Source: Protonemura montana (taxonomy: Eukaryota > Arthropoda > Insecta > Plecoptera > Nemouridae). Taken from it: a stretch of DNA of 64,000 nucleotides. The stretch's first letter is position 1; each line of letters starts with the position of its first letter. The notes beneath the pieces were generated by a model that was given only the letters and a program-made list of their open reading frames with translations, made no database searches and was not told the DNA's origin. Shown here one piece after another: positions 45,501 to 57,600 of this stretch. The stretch lies in assembly GCA_947568835.1 (NCBI GenBank), contig OX387608.1, forward strand, positions 1,774,001 through 1,838,000. Direction: 5' to 3'. Made by a program: the position numbers and the translations under genes.

Positions 45501-46642
45501 CCGACACTCCGTTCGCGGTCAACGGCAACAAAGTCATTAGCTTCGAGAATGCAGTCAGCATCGGCAAGAAGGTAAAACGATCGGAAAAACAGGTCGGGGG
45601 CGACGTGGCTTGCGCTTGTAATTGTAATTGTAGCTTTGTAAAAGCACTTTGAGTTGCGTTGTGGGATGAGCGTAGCAATATTTAGGGTTGATAAAATGTG
45701 AAGCCGATCCATTGTATTGTATTTTGTATTTATTGTTTCCTCTTACAATTGTACATTATTGCACTGTGGTAAGGTAAAACATTTAATTTAATATTTAAAT
45801 AGAGGTTTACATACATCGTTAGTCTTAGGGTTCCATTAATTAGTAGGTACTAGGAACTTATTTAACTTAGTATTTATCAGTTTTTTAGTCTTGTTTTACT
45901 TATTTTCTTAGGCTAAGACTTTGGCTTAAGACTAAGACTGAGTTGGACTAAAGATCTTTACAAAATTATGTCAGAAATTTGTGAATAAAAAGAGACAAAA
46001 ATCCTACAGACTCGAAAACTTCACAGCTACTTGATTGTGATAGATTTCACATCTTTGCAAAGTTTGGTGAAAAAATATCAAACACTTTTGGCGGTACAAC
46101 TCCAAAACGGTGGTACAAAATCTGAAAACTTTTGTAAATTTTGAATAGTTTAAAAACTGTTTGACCGATTTTGTTGAAAATAGCAAGGGGTCTAAGCTGA
46201 GAATACAAAAATATGCTCTGCAAATTTGATTCAAATCAAAGCAGGCGATTGGTTGCTAGAGCGCAAACAAAAATTAAATAGAAAACACAACTGACTCTTT
46301 TGAATTATTGATTTAGTTTGGAGGCACGTCAACCTACTGATTATTTTGCTGAGGTAATTGAAAATTCATCAATCCAACACGTGTTTGAATGACGTATTCT
46401 CGCTGCAGGTTGAGTTTGCCATGTCCAAGCGGTTGGCAGGCCTGATGGTCTGGGCGATGGACAACGACGACTTCCGAAACGACTGCAACGAAGGTCGCTA
46501 CCCGCTCCTGCACGCGATCCGCAAGACTGTGGCTTCCGCGAGACATTCGCACGGAAAACCTCCGGCTACCGGTGCGGGAAGCGCCAACCTCGCAGCCATG
46601 TGGCTCGTGGTGGCAGCGCTGGGCCTGGCGTACACGCGATAG
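36554..46642 (+). CDS. GH18 chitinase, secreted and probably GPI-anchored
   Basis: Hydrolyses chitin outside the cell. Exons: 36554-36662, 41892-42089, 42881-43040, 43395-43491, 44269-44478, 44922-45107, 45431-45571, 46409-46642; all phases fit, 444 aa. Exon 1 is a signal peptide (hydrophobic [15 protein letters not shown]). Exon 2 begins the barrel ([24 protein letters not shown]). Exon 3 has [13 protein letters not shown]. Exon 4 has the catalytic [10 protein letters not shown] motif with the acid Glu. Later exons add [20 protein letters not shown] and [12 protein letters not shown], so all main GH18 motifs are intact. No chitin-binding domain follows; the protein ends in a short Ser/Gly linker and a hydrophobic tail ([16 protein letters not shown]), which suggests a GPI signal. 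Intron 1 carries a LINE in sense. Confidence 0.95.
37069..37141. repeat. AT/TATA simple repeat at the LINE 5' boundary
   Basis: About 70 bp of TA-rich dinucleotide-type sequence directly upstream of the LINE ORF1 start. It could be the insertion target or 5' slippage at integration. Confidence 0.85.
37149..38429 (+). CDS. LINE ORF1 protein, 426 aa, with PHD-like finger and CCHC knuckle
   Basis: A nucleic-acid-binding chaperone-type ORF1. Near residues 18-70 is a Cys/His zinc cluster of PHD type ([25 protein letters not shown]). A coiled-coil stretch follows at about 98-125 ([18 protein letters not shown]). The central part (about 170-320) has the spacing of an RRM-like domain. At about 338 comes a zinc knuckle, [14 protein letters not shown], with a second [13 protein letters not shown] cluster. 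It ends at a TAG that shares its frame with ORF2. Confidence 0.88.
   Translation: MASGAVTKTASSQNILINCKKCNKKVTNGVSCDKCGVNFHFKCAGLNRGETKSSVNSDYRWECVDCDVVVDCDKQAKGYSTVPTLAWVCQAKFYKTIVDNLAILNSKVEKMQLEIEKLRSENNQLKKKGGVTPSVEVHFERSRPEGSTTQTEGNLSARKNSKSDQKMSYKDAISNHKNMVVISKKDRGNKNDIIKAMKEAVKPSELGLSILSVKQVNGEVVIGCENENDASELIKKTEEKMGECFNIRRNMKKEFCKIVIIGVDSEDQKEHYEEWEEEIMKQNNMEKIRITYTKKNYMSKSVNLIAEVRTEDRDRLVKEGIKMNWRRCKVMDSVWVKRCYKCCGYGHSSNQCRNELACGYCAGKHRYDECLGDVEQCINCIKANTKFNLKWSTNHESRDPNCPCYIRVFNDAKRQGEIGYDMPNKK
38430..41321 (+). pseudogene. LINE ORF2 (endonuclease/reverse transcriptase) with one internal TAG
   Basis: Follows ORF1 in the same frame, directly after its TAG. The APE-type endonuclease region shows [22 protein letters not shown] and SITDHEVL. 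The reverse transcriptase shows [38 protein letters not shown] (motif A), [10 protein letters not shown] (motif B) and YADDMVIW (motif C). A C-terminal region typical of CR1/Jockey elements follows ([24 protein letters not shown]). One in-frame TAG at 38787-38789 cuts the endonuclease domain; otherwise about 963 codons are open. Because of that stop the copy is probably not autonomous. Confidence 0.9.
41640..41872 (-). repeat. tRNA-like dispersed element next to chitinase exon 2
   Basis: The core at about 41685-41752 is a minus-oriented tRNA-like sequence with A-box TAGCTCAATTGG and a shortened T arm. It ends about 20 bp before the exon 2 acceptor. Confidence 0.75.
42270..42745. mobile_element. 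Palindromic GATC-rich element, possibly a DNA-transposon remnant
   Basis: Begins GTTGGGGAAAATCGTTTTAA and carries many inverted GATCTTTTAAAAAGATC-type blocks on both sides of a short open stretch (about 42430-42530) ending in ..[16 protein letters not shown]. Reminiscent of hAT-like remnants, but I cannot prove the family. Chitinase intron 2. Confidence 0.4.
43045..43298 (-). repeat. 5S rRNA-derived 91-bp tandem repeat, about 2.7 copies (chitinase intron 3)
   Basis: The last unit extends furthest into 5S rRNA: on the minus strand GATCCTCGTCAGATCACC precedes AAGTTAAGCAACACTG. It begins within 10 bp of the exon 3 donor. Confidence 0.88.
43687..43860 (+). repeat. Dispersed repeat of about 170 bp, copy 2
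   Basis: Matches 18755-18925 over the whole block, including CTCAAGATGGCGGCCTTGGC. Lies in chitinase intron 4, just before the 34-bp minisatellite. Confidence 0.78.
43905..44215 (+). repeat. 34-bp minisatellite, about 9 copies, in chitinase intron 4
   Basis: Same unit as the TONSL array at 1588-2510, with ATATGTTCAACTACAGAG on the plus strand, in sense with the chitinase. Open in all three plus-strand frames. Confidence 0.95.
44555..44795 (+). repeat. Inverted-repeat partner, left copy (chitinase intron 5)
   Basis: About 240 bp whose reverse complement matches 46025-46270, with shared blocks such as ACCAAACTTTGCA and TTAGACCCC. Confidence 0.7.
45349..45391 (-). repeat. Orphan inverted fragment of the 70-bp satellite
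   Basis: About 41 bp matching the reverse complement of the satellite unit at 21203-22712 (TAGCACCGCCAAATGACCGC). It sits 40 bp before chitinase exon 7. Confidence 0.85.
46025..46270 (-). repeat. Inverted-repeat partner, right copy (chitinase intron 7)
   Basis: Diverged reverse-complement copy of 44555-44795 in the same pre-mRNA, about 1.2 kb apart. Confidence 0.7.
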
Positions 46643-48679
46643 CACCGAGATCCCGGCTCAAGTGCAGTTCATGATAGACACAAATGTTATTCAGAGTTTG
46701 TAGGTTAGGTCAGAGTCACAGCGCTAATGTTAAACTTGCTGCCGAGCAAACGAGGCCTCTTGACAGTCTCAATCTCAACGGTATAACCTACAAATACGAT
46801 TGTTTTTTAAAGTCTATAGCTAGGGCTTTTTTAAGTTCGTTATGCTTAATAGATTCATTGTTCAATTATTTTCGAAGCTCAATGCCAATAAGCTGACGCA
46901 TCGTTAAACCGAAATAATCACAACTAATTATTAAACAACACCGACAAAGTAAACAAATCCGAATCAACGGGGAATCCCACGAATAATTCTGTGTCGAGAT
47001 CTCTAAATGGCTGGGTCTCGGCGATCGAGATTGCGCTCGATCGTCATCTGCGGTTCACTGTCTCAGAATCGCACGACAACTATTGGTCGATAACCTTGCT
47101 AGTTCTCGATCTCTAGCTAGATGTCGACATCGACAAACAATCCTAGAATCGCCGAGCTGCTGTGAATGGCATGTAATGTTTCTTTATTACATGTATATAT
47201 CTGCATCATGTCTACAGACATCTATTAATAAGATATCGCAAGGTACTTGTTCCAACTTCTTCTGAAACTTTTAAGAATTTTAAATGTACACTGGATATTT
47301 TTAGATAAAACACTTTGTTACTGATATTTTTACCTGTTTTTATTATACGTGATTTTACTGTGGTTTTTATACGAGTGGATAGAGAAATAAAAAGATAATG
47401 CGGAGGTTGTTGAATTGCTTATTGTTGGTGTTTGTCCCTTCCTACGGTTGACGCTGAGGTAAAGATTGGACCTGAGTTGGAGATAAAGTTTTTACAACTT
47501 TTCGGTATTTTTACAAAATTGGCCTCGCACGAGATTCTATCTCGTATCTTCAGTGAATTACAGTCGGATTAAACTGCCAAAATCTCCAAACAGACAAACA
47601 ATAGAAGGTTTCTGATCAAATCTTATTTCACTGGGTTTAATTCAGTGTCAAACCCAGAACAACAATCATGTATGCAGATTGTTTGAGTCGAGTTGGGTAA
47701 ATATTGGAATAACAGGCTAAGATTTCTATTTTGCCCTTTGCTTTTGGCATCATTAGGTGGGTTTTTGAGGTATTTATGTACTAAGTTAAAACTGTAAACT
47801 TTCCAATGTTTTAGTTCCAATTCAATTAAAAATTAGAACCTCTATTTTGTTTCTTTCTCATATTTTCCGCACTAGACCTGACATGTTTTTATCAACTGTC
47901 AAATATCTCGACAAAAGATGACAGGTAAGGAAACAAACAAATTAATATATGCAAATTAATCGGGTTTTAGGAATGGGGTCTCGTGTGAAACTGCTATCCT
48001 AAACTTAATGTCCAATTTCTACAGCGAGAAAGAATAAAGGGAACACAACAAAAGCTGTTTTTCTAGACTTAAAGAGAGCTTTTAAAAAACTCAGCACTCG
48101 GATTGGAGAACTTGCATCAAGGGTTAGTAGTTTTTGCAAGGACACGTTGCACAAGTTTTATCAGGGTTCTGAGGAAACAACGGTAACTTTGATTAGTCAG
48201 ATAACATATTTCATTGTTTGCTTTCCGAACAATCTTTGGGACATCAAGCATCACTTGCGTTTAGGAAGCTTGAACTTGGTAATTTTGATAAAATTATGTG
48301 GTTCTTTTGTTAACGGAAAATTGTCAGAACTGCTCTTACCGTTGAAGAAGTAACTAGTACATCTTACAAAACGTCAAGTAATTAAGATGTCCTTTACTTA
48401 GCATTTAAAACACATTTCAAAAAGTTATTATTAATCTTTGGGTCATTCCTTGCTGGACAAAAGATAAAGTTGACTGAAGTGACAATGTCAACGAACCAAC
48501 AATTAAGCTTTTCAATGGGATATCAAGAATATAAAAGTAGCAAAAGAAACAATTAAATTCATGAATTTTAACAATAACTAAACAACGTTGTTGCCACGAT
48601 AACTAATTTCTTCTACTTGAACAGTTTTGCTGATAGTGATCACTTCACGCTAAGTAAAAAAGTTCGTAATTCTGTTAAA
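46643..48679. other. Spacer between the chitinase and the exon-cassette gene
   Basis: Chitinase 3' UTR, a LINE fragment at 47950-48090 and the presumed promoter of the next gene. No other exon seen. Confidence 0.45.
47950..48090 (+). mobile_element. Short fragment of a LINE related to 37142-41400
   Basis: About 140 bp aligning with the RT stretch that encodes [13 protein letters not shown] and FLDLKRAF in the LINE at 40140-40265, but with a stop after FYSEKE. Both ends truncated. Confidence 0.8.
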
Positions 48680-51600
48680 ATGTCAGTCTCGAAGAATGAC
48701 ATGGATATCAATGGTGTTTCTGGGGGTATGTACTTTCAAATACAAAAAAATTTCATAAAAATTCCATAGAAAAATAACTACTCATTAGCTTTGTTAATCA
48801 TCAGAGATTTCAACTTCGATACTGTCTCGCTGAGCATCGGGCAGTAAGAGTAATCTACAGTAACAGTAACCTTTGTAATTGGAACACTTTGTATAGAAGC
48901 CCCAGTATTCATTCCCAAAACAATCTGCTTCTATTTGTAGCTCAGGAAATTGCCATCCAACGTCACTTTAAATAAAAATAACAAAATGTCTCACATAAAA
49001 TTGCGTCAGTACACCCACTGTGGTCTCAATGATCAAATAAGCAGCCTAAAACTCAGAAAGTTTATTTTAAAAAGAACACTTCCAAAACATTTGAGACTAG
49101 TAGCGCGATACAGATCAGTAATGAATGTTATGTTTTCAGATGGCCCAGACGAGGAGCACGTGGACTCCGACGGCTTTGCCTCTGATTTTGTAGGTCGAGA
49201 CAAGATAAGAGCTCTCATGGGTAAGTTTAACTCAAAAACTTTCACTCGAAGAAAGCAAAAACTCTTTGAAAGAGACATTAAGCCGATGGTCCTCTAGGTG
49301 CTCTTCAACAATAGTACACTGTTTGTCGGCCCCAGGATTTTGTAGCTTCACTTCAAGACTTGGTTAGGTCTAAAATCATCCTCATAGCAAGGGCTTTGCA
49401 AATGCAAATAGAGTTGTTAAGAAAGATAAGTGTAGCGATATTTTGTGATAATTAAATGTAAAGCCAAACATGAGGTACACGCGTCCATATTTCTATCTTT
49501 TCTGTCAGTGTAATTTTCCTTGAAACTTGTAGGTAGTGTAACATGTTGCCGGGGAAATCGTATTTGCAAATTAGCTTTGCTTACTACGCTCATCGTTGTC
49601 CCACTCAATAAAATTTGCCAGAAGATTATTCTTACAGCACCCAAAGTCAAACAGTGCACTGTTAAACATTGCAATTTATTCCATCGATCCTGCTTCCCTG
49701 ACGTTTATTTTGATGTGTTTTTATCTTGGAGATATCAATGCCTATTATTATTATAACCAATGGTTGTATGAAGTAAAGCTGGAAATAATTGCTGTTCAGG
49801 TTTTTTTTTATTACCTGCATCACTCATATTTACAGAACGGTGTATTTTCGATACATTCTTAACAACTTGACTGGGTGATGATTGGAATAATTTTACCTTG
49901 TACTTATTGCACGATCTCAGAGTTTGGTTCTTCAGATGAGATGAACACTGAAGTTGCTGGTTAATATTACCGTAGTCTACAATAAGGTAACACTTTGTCC
50001 TGATTCTAGAAATGGAGCCCAACTTACAGCTGTCAGGGGACATCAATGATGTTGCGGAGATGTGCCTGAGAAATTTCTTCGAGTACAATGGTCCTGCGAA
50101 TGCTGGAGAGGATATCCAGCAAAAACCTTGTGGGAGTGGTGAGTGAATTCCATTCATTTCATGAGCTCAGTTAAATGCCCACTGAACATATCCACCCCTT
50201 AGAGCTCTTTTCGTTGGAAAATAAGCCTCAATAGAAACTTCCTAGTTGTATTTCAATCAGTCATTATATCAGCCGTTTATAGTTTAGCCTTCGGTCAAGA
50301 CCATTCAGAGGGTCGCGAAAGTCACCACACAGAATTCTGTTTGTGTCTTTGATGGTAGCAGAGACCGTAACCTAGTAACCTGGTTACGTTTGGACAAGAA
50401 CCTAGACGTGGTTCTTTTTTTCTCGGAAAATTGACAGGACTGCTTAAACTAGGAGAAGGAAACGTGGTTGCAACTTCTGGTAACATAAAGATGACAGTTA
50501 CGATAGCATCCCCTCTTTCATTGCCAGAGTCCAAACCTGACTTTGATTCTATCACTGATTGTGTCGGGGATACCCCAACGCCTCTCAGTAACACAGGCAT
50601 CACTTTCAGTCAGTGAATCAAACCGGTTCTTGTAGCTTTTTAGTTTATTGACTTGACATTTGGTTGACATGTGATGTAAACGTGTGGAGCTAAAATACCA
50701 GGTTCCAATCAGGTAACAATTTGTCTTTATCGCAGACAACGAAACATCCGGCGACACGGTGCTTCCTGCTGAGGAGTCAATCTGTGACATCGTGGAAGAC
50801 AGAGATCTGCCGGTAGATTTGGACACATTGGATCAAGAAGCTCAAACAAGCAGTGAGTGATTTGCAAAACTTTCAATACCCCTTGTGTCATTGAAAAGGA
50901 AGTTACTTATGGACAGTTATCAGCTGATTTTTATCAGTCATTACATCTGTTTCCTTTCATTCCGATATAAATGCAAATCCGCATTACGCGATGGGGAATA
51001 AGGTCGCCTTATTGCTTTTGAAATGCTACCTTTATGATTGAGGAGGTCTGTAGTGGAGGAATGTTTTTCCATTGTTTGCAGAATAACTTGTGATATTGCT
51101 ATATCGTTGAAGGTTTCGAACGGTGTTTTTTGAAGTATGGTCTAGTCGATACTTTTAGGCAGGCAATTGTGGACATTTAGGGTGTTTCAAAGAACAGAGT
51201 AAATTATGTGGTGGTGATGTAAAGGAGCAGGAAAATGGTATTTTAAAAACTTAAACAGTTCCTGGCATTTGTCAGAAATTAAGAAATTAGTAATTTCGTA
51301 CTTGGGTTATGGAAAAAGATTTTTTTTTTTTGGTGGTTTAATTTTTTGGTAAAATTTGGCCATTTTTTAAACTCGGGCCGAAAACCCAAACTCTTTTCAA
51401 CTGCAAAACTCCACAACCAAAAAGAAAGTCGACAATGGTGTCTGCTTGTGTCTTAAGGTTGTTAAACTAACCAAGAACAACAAACAACTGAACAATTTTT
51501 TTCAGCTGCACAGGCGGAAAAATATGCACAGGAATTGGCACTCCTCGATGATTTAGGACGTGAAGCCTACAGCCGATGTGTAGCAAAAAAGTTTTCGGAA

Positions 51601-54600
51601 GTCTTTGCTGGTGAGTAAAAAAATCAGAGGGAGGTAGAATGGTGCATCAGTCAATTTGTGGTTGACACAGCTCTTGTCATTGGTCACTGGTTTAATATTG
51701 TATATTCCTGAACTGATTGTAATTATTAGAAGAAGTTGTGTCAACGCTTTGTGAAAACATAAAAACATAAACTGTCCCTACTGTAGGACTTTGCAACTCA
51801 AACAAATGTTAGTTTAGATAACAGAAAGACAATTTAGAGAAAACTTTTTTTTTAATCTAAAACGTTTGAGACTGGTAGCACGAAACCGATCAGTAATGAA
51901 TGTTACGTTTTCAGATGTCCCTGACAATGACAACAAAGACTCGGACTTCTGCGACTCCGACGTCGTGGGTGGGGACATGTTAAAAGCTCTCATGGGTGAG
52001 TTTAACTCAAAAACTTAGACTCGAAAAAAGCAGAAACTTTTCGTGTTCCACCTTAAGATGAGGATACATCCTTTGGTCCATGCTTCTTCACTGGCCTTGC
52101 TAATCAACCTCTCGACAGCATGGATTTGTGATGGAATCCTGTTGTTCGCGTTGTACCGTCCTTCAGAAGGGACATTAAGCCGATGGTCCTCTAGGTGCTC
52201 TTCAACAATAGTACACTGCTTGTCGGCACCAGGTTTTTGTAACCTCACTTCAAGACTTGGTTAGGTCTAAAATCATCCTCATAGCAAGGGCTTTGCAAAT
52301 GCAAATAGAGTTGTTTAGAAAGATGAGTGTAGTGATATTTTGTGATGATACAATGTAAAACATGAGGTACACGTGTGCCTATTTCGATCTTTACTGTTCG
52401 TTAAATTTTCGTTGAAACTTGTAGCTAGTGTTACATGTTGTCGTGGAAATCGTATTTGCAAATAAGAGCGAACTACGCTCATCGTCGTCCCACTCATTAA
52501 TATTTGCCAGAAGACTATTCTTACAGCACCCGAAGTCAAGCAGTGCACTGTTAAACATTGCAATTTATTCCATCAATCCTGCTCATCATATCAGCCGTTT
52601 TACAGTTAAGTTGGTCAAGACCATTCAGAGGGTCGCGAAAGTCACCACACAGAATTCTGTTTGTGTCTTTAATGGTAGCAGAGACCGTTACCTAGTAACC
52701 TGGTTACGTTTGGACAAGAACCTAGACCAAGCATCCCAAATGATTTTAACTGAAATCAAAATGCATATAGGATGCTTGAATGAGGTAGTTGGTAAAAGTT
52801 TGTGTGGTTCTTTAATAATAATAATATGTTTTGATTGTCATATGGGATCAAATTACAGTTGATATATAGACAGTCATTTGATCTAAAAATTAGACACAAG
52901 GTAGAGCGTTTCTTTGAAAATGTACATTCACATAAATTGTCATAGGTTAAATACAATACAGACTAATACTATAATGACTAAAACTAATGACTAAATTATA
53001 TATTATCACAAAACTCGTAGACACTATAAAAACATTCCACAAGTTAATAAGATTTGAGAGTGGATTTGAACTTATCTTTTTTGCAGTCTTTTATATTCTT
53101 TGGTAAAGTGTGGTAAAGTTTTATTCCAGAATTTATCGGATTTTTTTTTTTTGAGATGGATTTAGAGTATCTTTTGGACTCAGTAATATAGTGTCGCCTA
53201 TCATGCGCATGTTTTTGTTGTTGTGTCCATGATGTGATTATTTTCTACCGCGAATATGATGCAATTGTATATATAGAGACAAGGTAGTGTCCTGGAGCTG
53301 AAATCGACGAAACAGTGTTTTACATGAATCTTTCATGAATGTGACAGCTGTCGGGTTGTAGCTTGTCTTAGCCATAAATCGAATTGATTTTTTTTGTAAG
53401 GTGAATATCTGGGCTGCATTTTTGGATCTTCCCCAGAATAGTATCCCATATTGGAGTCTGGATTGTATGTATGCATAATAGACTAGTTTTGCAGTTTGCA
53501 CGTTTGTCACATTTACAATTCTCTTAATGAGATAGAATCCCCCTGACACTTTGATGCATGTGTTTTGAATATGTGCTGTCCAGTTTAATTTGTTATCTAC
53601 AATAATGCCCATAAATTTCGTTTCATTCGTCCCAGTGATAGTTTTGTTGTCTAATTTGATTAGAGAGCTGCTTTCAACTTTGGTAAATTTGTGGTAATTT
53701 GCATGAAAACAGTTTTAGTTTTATTTATTGTAAGGTGGTTATTTGAGCACCAAGTATGCATTTGGTAGGCTGCTTCATTGGCTCTGACACCCAAGCTTTC
53801 ATTATCGTAGTCTATAATTAAATGTGTAGGTAGTGTCATATGCGCAGAGCGTGAGTTCACCTGTATTTACCTCTATAGGCAGGTCATATGTAAAAAGGGT
53901 AAAAAGCAGCGGAGCGATTATTGACCCCTGGGGCAGTCCAACATTAATTGTTGATTCCTTTGACCTAATTTCGTTCGTCTCTGTTCTAATATATACGGTT
54001 TGCTTGTGATCTTTTAAGTAGGATCTAATCCACTCGTTTGCTACACCAGATATACCAATTTGCTTCATTTTTATCAGCAATGACTTGTGGTCAACAGAAT
54101 CAAACGCTCTGCTAAAGTCGTAAAATATCCCCAATACGTTTTTTTTTTATCAATAGCGTCTATGGTTTCTGTGATGAAGTTGGCTATGGCAGTAGTAGAA
54201 GATCTTTTTTTAGTGATTTAGTTGATTTAGTGAGATCTTTCTCTCTTTTTCTCGGAAAATTGATAGGACTGCTAAATCTAGGAAAAGGAAACGTGTTTGC
54301 AACTTCTGGTAACATAAAGATGACAGTAACGATAGAATCCCCTCGTTTATTGCCAGAGTCCAAACCTGACTTTGATTTTATCACTGATTGTGTCGGGGAT
54401 ACCCGAACGCCTCTCAGTAACACAGGCATCAATTCCAGTCAGTGAATCAAACCGGTTCTTGTAGCTTTTTAGTTTATTGACTTGACATTTGGTTCACATG
54501 CGATGTAAACGTGTGGAGCTTAAATACCAGGTTCTAACTCATTAGCATTTGACAAAGTCAGAAACCATTTGCATGCCACCCCAAGATAAGGATTTCTCCT

Positions 54601-57600
54601 CTTGTTTGTTATTATTTACTCGCCTTGCTTTGCAACTTCTCAACAGCATGGATTTGTTGACGAATCCTGTTATTTGCATTGTACCATCCTATAGAAGGGA
54701 CAATAAAGCCCGGGAAATCCCAGGTTCGTATCCCGGTTCGGTTGCAAATTTTTTCAGTCTAGCTTCCTTTCCAAAGCGGTAATTGTCTATGTGCACATTG
54801 ACATGAGTAAGATTAGTGTATAAAGATTATCTAGGTTTATCTAGTTTTACCCTGCTTAAAATGTATCCTTATTTTGAGAATAGCCCACTCATACACACCA
54901 GTTTGTGTACACTTAATTCTTGATGACTGGACACCGTCATGTTTTAAATAAGCTATCCTTGTAAATATTGAACAATCTCGGAGTGTAATTCCTGGGATGA
55001 GAATCTGTCCACAATCAGGTAACAATTTGTCTTTATCGCAGACAACGAAAAATCTGGCGACACGGTGCTTCGTGCTAAAAAGTCAATCTGTGACATCGTG
55101 GAAGTTAACGATCTGCAGCTAGAATTGGAATTGGCTCAAACAAGCAGTAAGTGATTTGCATAACTTTCAATACCCCTTGTGTCGTTGAAAAGGAAGTTAC
55201 TTATGGACAGTTATCAGCTGATTTTTATCAGTCATTACATCTGTTTCCTTTCATTCCGATATAAATGCAAATCCGCATTACGCGATGGGGAATAAGGTCG
55301 CCTTATTGCTTTTGAAATGCTACCTTTATGATTGAGGAGGTCTGTAGTGGAGGAATGTTTTTCCATTGTTTGCAGAATAACTTGTGATATTGCTATATCA
55401 TTGAAGGTTTCGAACGGTGTTTTTTGAAGTATGGTCTAGTCGATACTTTTAGGCAGGCAATTGTGGACATTTAGGGTGTTTCAAAGAACAGAGTAAAAAC
55501 ATTGCTTATGTGGTGGTGATGTAAAGGAGCAGGAAAATGGTATTTTAAAAACTTAAACAGTTCCTGGCATTTGTCAGAAATTAAGAAATTAGTAATTTCG
55601 TACTTGGGTTATGGAAAAAGATTTTTTTTTTTGGGTGGTTTAATTTTTTGGTAAAATTTGGCCATTTTTTAAACTCGGGCCGAAAACCCAAACGCCTTTC
55701 AACTGCAAAACTCCACAACCAAAAAGAAAGTCGACAATGGTGTCTGCTTGTGTCTTAAGGTTGTTAAACTAACCAAGAACAACAAACAACTGAACAATTT
55801 TTTTCAGCTGCACAGGCGGAAAAATATGCACAGGAATTGGCACTCCTCGATGATTTAGGACGTGAAGCCTACAGCCGATGTGTAGCAAAAAAGTTTTCGG
55901 AAGTCTTTGCTGGTGAGTAAAAAAATCAGAGGGAGGTAGAATGGTGCATCAGTCAATTTGTGGTTGACACAGCTCTTGTCATTGGTCACTGGTTTAATAT
56001 TGTATATTCCTGAACTGATTGTGATTATTAGAAGAAGTTGTGTCAACGCTTTGTGATAACATAAAAACATTAACTGTCCCTACTGTAGGACTTTGCAACT
56101 CAAACAAATGTTAGTTTAGATAACAGAAAGACAATTTAGAGAAAACTTTTTTTTTATCAAAGACATTTGTGACTGGTAGCACGAAACCGATCAGTAATGA
56201 ATGTTACGTTTTCAGATGTCCCAGACAATGACAACAAAGACTCGGACTTCTGCGACTCCGACGTCGTGGGTGGGGACATGTTAAAAGCTCTCATGGGTGA
56301 GTTTAACTCAAAAACTTAGACTCGAAAAAAGCAGAAACTTTTCGTGTTCCACCTTAAGATGAGGATACATCCTTTGGTCCATGCTTCTTCACTGGCCTTG
56401 CTAATCAACCTCTCGACAGCATGGATTTGTGATGGAATCCTGTTGTTCGCGTTGTACCGTCCTTCAGAAGGGACATTAAGCCGATGGTCCTCTAGGTGCT
56501 CTTCAACAATAGTACACTGCTTGTCGGCACCAGGTTTTTGTAACCTCACTTCAAGACTTGGTTAGGTCTAAAATCATCCTCATAGCAAGGGCTTTGCAAA
56601 TGCAAATAGAGTTGTTTAGAAAGATGAGTGTAGTGATATTTTGTGATGATACAATGTAAAACATGAGGTACACGTGTGCCTATTTCGATCTTTACTGTTC
56701 GTTAAATTTTCGTTGAAACTTGTAGCTAGTGTTACATGTTGTCGTGGAAATCGTATTTGCAAATAAGAGCGAACTACGCTCATCGTCGTCCCACTCATTA
56801 ATATTTGCCAGAAGACTATTCTTACAGCACCCGAAGTCAAGCAGTGCACTGTTAAACATTGCAATTTATTCCATCAATCCTGCTCATCATATCAGCCGTT
56901 TTACAGTTAAGTTGGTCAAGACCATTCAGAGGGTCGCGAAAGTCACCACACAGAATTCTGTTTGTGTCTTTAATGGTAGCAGAGACCGTTACCTAGTAAC
57001 CTGGTTACGTTTGGACAAGAACCTAGACCAAGCATCCCAAATGATTTTAACTGAAATCAAAATGCATATAGGATGCTTGAATGAGGTAGTTGGTAAAAGT
57101 TTGTGTGGTTCTTTAATAATAATAATATGTTTTGATTGTCATATGGGATCAAATTACAGTTGATATATAGACAGTCATTTGATCTAAAAATTAGACACAA
57201 GGTAGAGCGTTTCTTTGAAAATGTACATTCACATAAATTGTCATAGGTTAAATACAATACAGACTAATACTATAATGACTAAAACTAATGACTAAATTAT
57301 ATATTATCACAAAACTCGTAGACACTATAAAAACATTCCACAAGTTAATAAGATTTGAGAGTGGATTTGAACTTATCTTTTTTGCAGTCTTTTATATTCT
57401 TTGGTAAAGTGTGGTAAAGTTTTATTCCAGAATTTATCGGATTTTTTTTTTTTGAGATGGATTTAGAGTATCTTTTGGACTCAGTAATATAGTGTCGCCT
57501 ATCATGCGCATGTTTTTGTTGTTGTGTCCATGATGTGATTATTTTCTACCGCGAATATGATGCAATTGTATATATAGAGACAAGGTAGTGTCCTGGAGCT

